In this document: positions 7,454-8,451 of the stretch, one piece after another
Numbering within the stretch: the stretch's first letter is position 1
Layout: every line of letters begins with the position of its first letter
NCBI GenBank assembly: GCA_964003875.1
Contig: CAXFLH010000071.1
Location: forward strand, 1 to 8,451
Length of the DNA stretch: 8,451 nucleotides
Direction: 5' to 3'
From: UBA8444 sp964003875
Lineage (GTDB): Bacteria; Bacteroidota; Bacteroidia; Flavobacteriales; UBA7312
Notes under the pieces: generated by a model
Told to the model about the DNA's origin: nothing
Seen by the model: only the letters and a program-made list of their open reading frames with translations
Databases searched by the model: none
Position numbers and translations under genes: made by a program

Positions 7454-7638
7454 GCCTTATCCCGAGGCTTTCCGTTCGCTTGTTATGGCAGGGCTTCTGA
7501 CTTACTCTCCTAAGTGGCCTTCCCATTCTTCAGAACAGTGGACTGTGGATCTTAGGTTCTTTGTGAGCTTACAGCTGCGGGAACAGTTGAGGACTTACAC
7601 CTCCTTCCCTATTAATTCTTTGCAGAAACCGTAACGGT
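7454..7638 (-). promoter_or_regulatory. Cobalamin (B12) riboswitch
   Basis: The minus strand carries the conserved cobalamin-riboswitch core in order: AATAGGGAA, GGAGGTGTAAGTCCTC, CTGTTCCCGCAGCTGTAAGC, GGGAAGGC and the B12 box AAGTCAGAAGCCCTGCCA (7503-7486). The P5 stem CTG/CAG (7586-7584 with 7577-7575) presents loop TTCCCG. A downstream P13 hairpin GCCT/AGGC (7468-7465 with 7457-7454) presents loop CGGGATA. TCCCG of L5 pairs exactly with CGGGA of L13, the kissing loop typical of this class. A possible P1 is CCGTT (7637-7633) with AACGG (7476-7472). There is no T-run between P13 and the ATG at 7420, so control is probably translational, with B12 binding expected to repress the BtuG-like gene. 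Confidence 0.95.
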
Positions 7639-7639
7639 A

Positions 7640-7675
7640 CAAATTTAGCCCTAATTCTTAACAAATTTCAAAAAA
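7640..7675 (-). promoter_or_regulatory. Promoter of the riboswitch transcript
   Basis: The minus strand has TAAATTTG at 7647-7640, a full match to TAnnTTTG. A TTTTTTG block at 7675-7669 lies 21 bases upstream, fitting the Bacteroidota -33/-7 arrangement. Initiation near 7633 would place the start of the RNA at the presumed first helix of the riboswitch. Confidence 0.6.
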
Positions 7676-7721
7676 TTGCTCTAAACTTGTTAGGTAGTTA
7701 TTTAAATGCCAATTAATTGTG

Positions 7722-7943
7722 ATGAAACGTTTACTTTATTACACTATCACTTTTCTTTAATTATTATCATTTTCATAACAAGTTGCTATTTGTGACTTTG
7801 AAAATTTAGCTGAAGGCGATGTTAATGGTCAAGATGAATGGCTATATAGCTCATCATTGTCATCAATAGACAATGGAAGTTATTTAGTTAGAATTAAATA
7901 CTCAGACAAAACCACAGACATTCAGCTCATTATGAAACAATAG
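7722..7943 (+). pseudogene. Remnant of a T9SS-secreted protein, internally deleted with two stop codons
   Basis: From an ATG at 7722 one frame runs to a TAG at 7941-7943, broken by TAA codons at 7758 and 7776. Ignoring these, it reads MKRLLYYTITFL, stop, LLSFS, stop, QVAICDFENLAEGDVNGQDEW. Replacing each TAA with TTA (Leu) would give a normal hydrophobic signal peptide. The mature start CDFENL..GDVNGQDEW resembles the N-terminus of some large Bacteroidota secreted proteins. The end, SIDNGSYLVRIKYSDKTTDIQLIMKQ split over residues 48-73, resembles the last strands of a T9SS type A sorting domain. Both ends of a secreted protein therefore appear within about 73 codons, implying loss of the middle, probably near residue 45. 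It ends 4 bases before the convergent HMG-CoA lyase stop. The decayed state is seen directly; family identity and the deletion are inferred. Confidence 0.65.
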
Positions 7944-7947
7944 TGAG

Positions 7948-8451
7948 TTAAAAAGTATCAATAGCTTTGTTGTAGGCACTTTCAAATGCTAGTGTATTAA
8001 TAGCTGTTTCTATTTTCTTTTCTTGAGTAAAAGAAAGTAATTTTTCTGTTGGCATATTACCCACTAAATCATCTTTTGCCATAGGACAACCTCCATAGCC
8101 TTTGATAGCTCCATCAAAACGTCTACAGCCTGAATTGTATGCTGCCTCTACCTTTTCTCGCCAACTTTCCAAATGAGTATGTAGGTGAGCGCCCCACTCT
8201 ATTTGTGGATATTCTTTGATTAGTAAAGAAAATAAAGGCTTAATGTTATTTGGATTAGAAACCCCTGTAGTATCAGATAAGGCTATAATTTTAACACCTA
8301 AATCGGATAGCTTTTCACCCCATTTAGCCACAATATCTTCGTGCCAGTGTTCCCCATATGGATTACCAAATGCCATAGACATATAGACTACTAGTGATTT
8401 ATGGTATTTTTCGCAGGTATTTTGTAATTGCTCAACTAATGATAGGGCTTG
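7948..8451 (-). CDS. Hydroxymethylglutaryl-CoA lyase (C-terminal part; start outside window)
   Basis: The minus-strand frame is open from the window edge to a TAA at 7950-7948, giving the last 167 residues of a protein of about 290. An internal ATG at 8382 is not the start: the frame continues upstream as coding sequence (for example HKSLVVYMSMAFGNPYG). The enzyme cleaves HMG-CoA to acetyl-CoA and acetoacetate, the last step of leucine breakdown, as a TIM-barrel metal enzyme in the cytoplasm. Visible hallmarks in fragment numbering are SMAFGNPYG (25-33), LSDTTGVS (58-65), metal-ligand histidines in GAHLH (87-91) and the active-site loop GAIKGYGGCPMA (114-125) with catalytic Cys122, followed by GNMPTEKLL. 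This form is the one usual in Bacteroidota. No intrinsic terminator is evident before the convergent pseudogene. Confidence 0.93.
   Translation of the reverse strand, partial: QALSLVEQLQNTCEKYHKSLVVYMSMAFGNPYGEHWHEDIVAKWGEKLSDLGVKIIALSDTTGVSNPNNIKPLFSLLIKEYPQIEWGAHLHTHLESWREKVEAAYNSGCRRFDGAIKGYGGCPMAKDDLVGNMPTEKLLSFTQEKKIETAINTLAFESAYNKAIDTF

Noticed and set aside
7452..7634. Plus-strand open frame of 60 codons
   Set aside because: It lies entirely antisense to the cobalamin riboswitch. Its length and composition follow from the structured RNA, and it has no start context or family resemblance.
7628..7638. Near-palindrome ACCGTAACGGT as a protein operator
   Set aside because: It falls at the expected 5' end of the riboswitch RNA, and its CCGTT arm is better explained as one strand of helix P1.
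7722..7943. Stop-codon recoding (TAA read as an amino acid) to rescue the broken frame
   Set aside because: TAA, TAG and TGA all act as ordinary stops for intact genes in this window, so pseudogene decay is the simpler explanation.

Overview
The window looks like a chromosomal stretch from an AT-rich marine or aquatic member of the Bacteroidota, probably order Flavobacteriales. The evidence is promoter elements of the TAnnTTTG type in place of E. coli-like -10 boxes, A-rich leaders without clear Shine-Dalgarno sites, a type IX secretion (T9SS) C-terminal sorting domain, a Bacteroidota-style outer-membrane barrel, and a dnaN start typical of the phylum (MKFIVSS). Assignment below the order is not supported by what can be seen.

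Layout, left to right. Bases 1-204 hold the 3' end of an unrecognised plus-strand gene. dnaN (sliding clamp, 277-1398) and an outer-membrane beta-barrel protein (1449-2333) follow on the plus strand and end at a strong hairpin terminator (2355-2386). A short non-coding gap precedes a long minus-strand block. Read in the direction of transcription, this block is: a partial HMG-CoA lyase (8451 to 7948), a cobalamin riboswitch with its own promoter (7675 to 7454), a T9SS-exported beta-propeller resembling the B12-binding protein BtuG (7420 to 6254), a UUCG-loop terminator (6234-6204), a CPA1-type cation/proton antiporter with a TrkA-N-like domain (6179-4362), gcvT (4334-3252) and a comB-type phosphatase (3246-2530). 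Between the riboswitch and the HMG-CoA lyase lies a plus-strand pseudogene (7722-7943). It keeps a signal peptide and a T9SS-like C-terminus, but has two in-frame TAA stops and apparently lacks its middle.

The genes do not form one pathway. dnaN is replication housekeeping, gcvT serves glycine cleavage and folate one-carbon metabolism, HMG-CoA lyase serves leucine or acetoacetate metabolism, and the antiporter handles ion and pH homeostasis. The most distinctive unit is riboswitch, BtuG-like protein and terminator at 6204-7675. It is a self-contained, apparently single-gene vitamin B12 response unit whose product should be a T9SS-exported surface or secreted protein instead of the lipoprotein known from gut Bacteroides. 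The L5-L13 kissing-loop pairing of the riboswitch can be read directly from the sequence.
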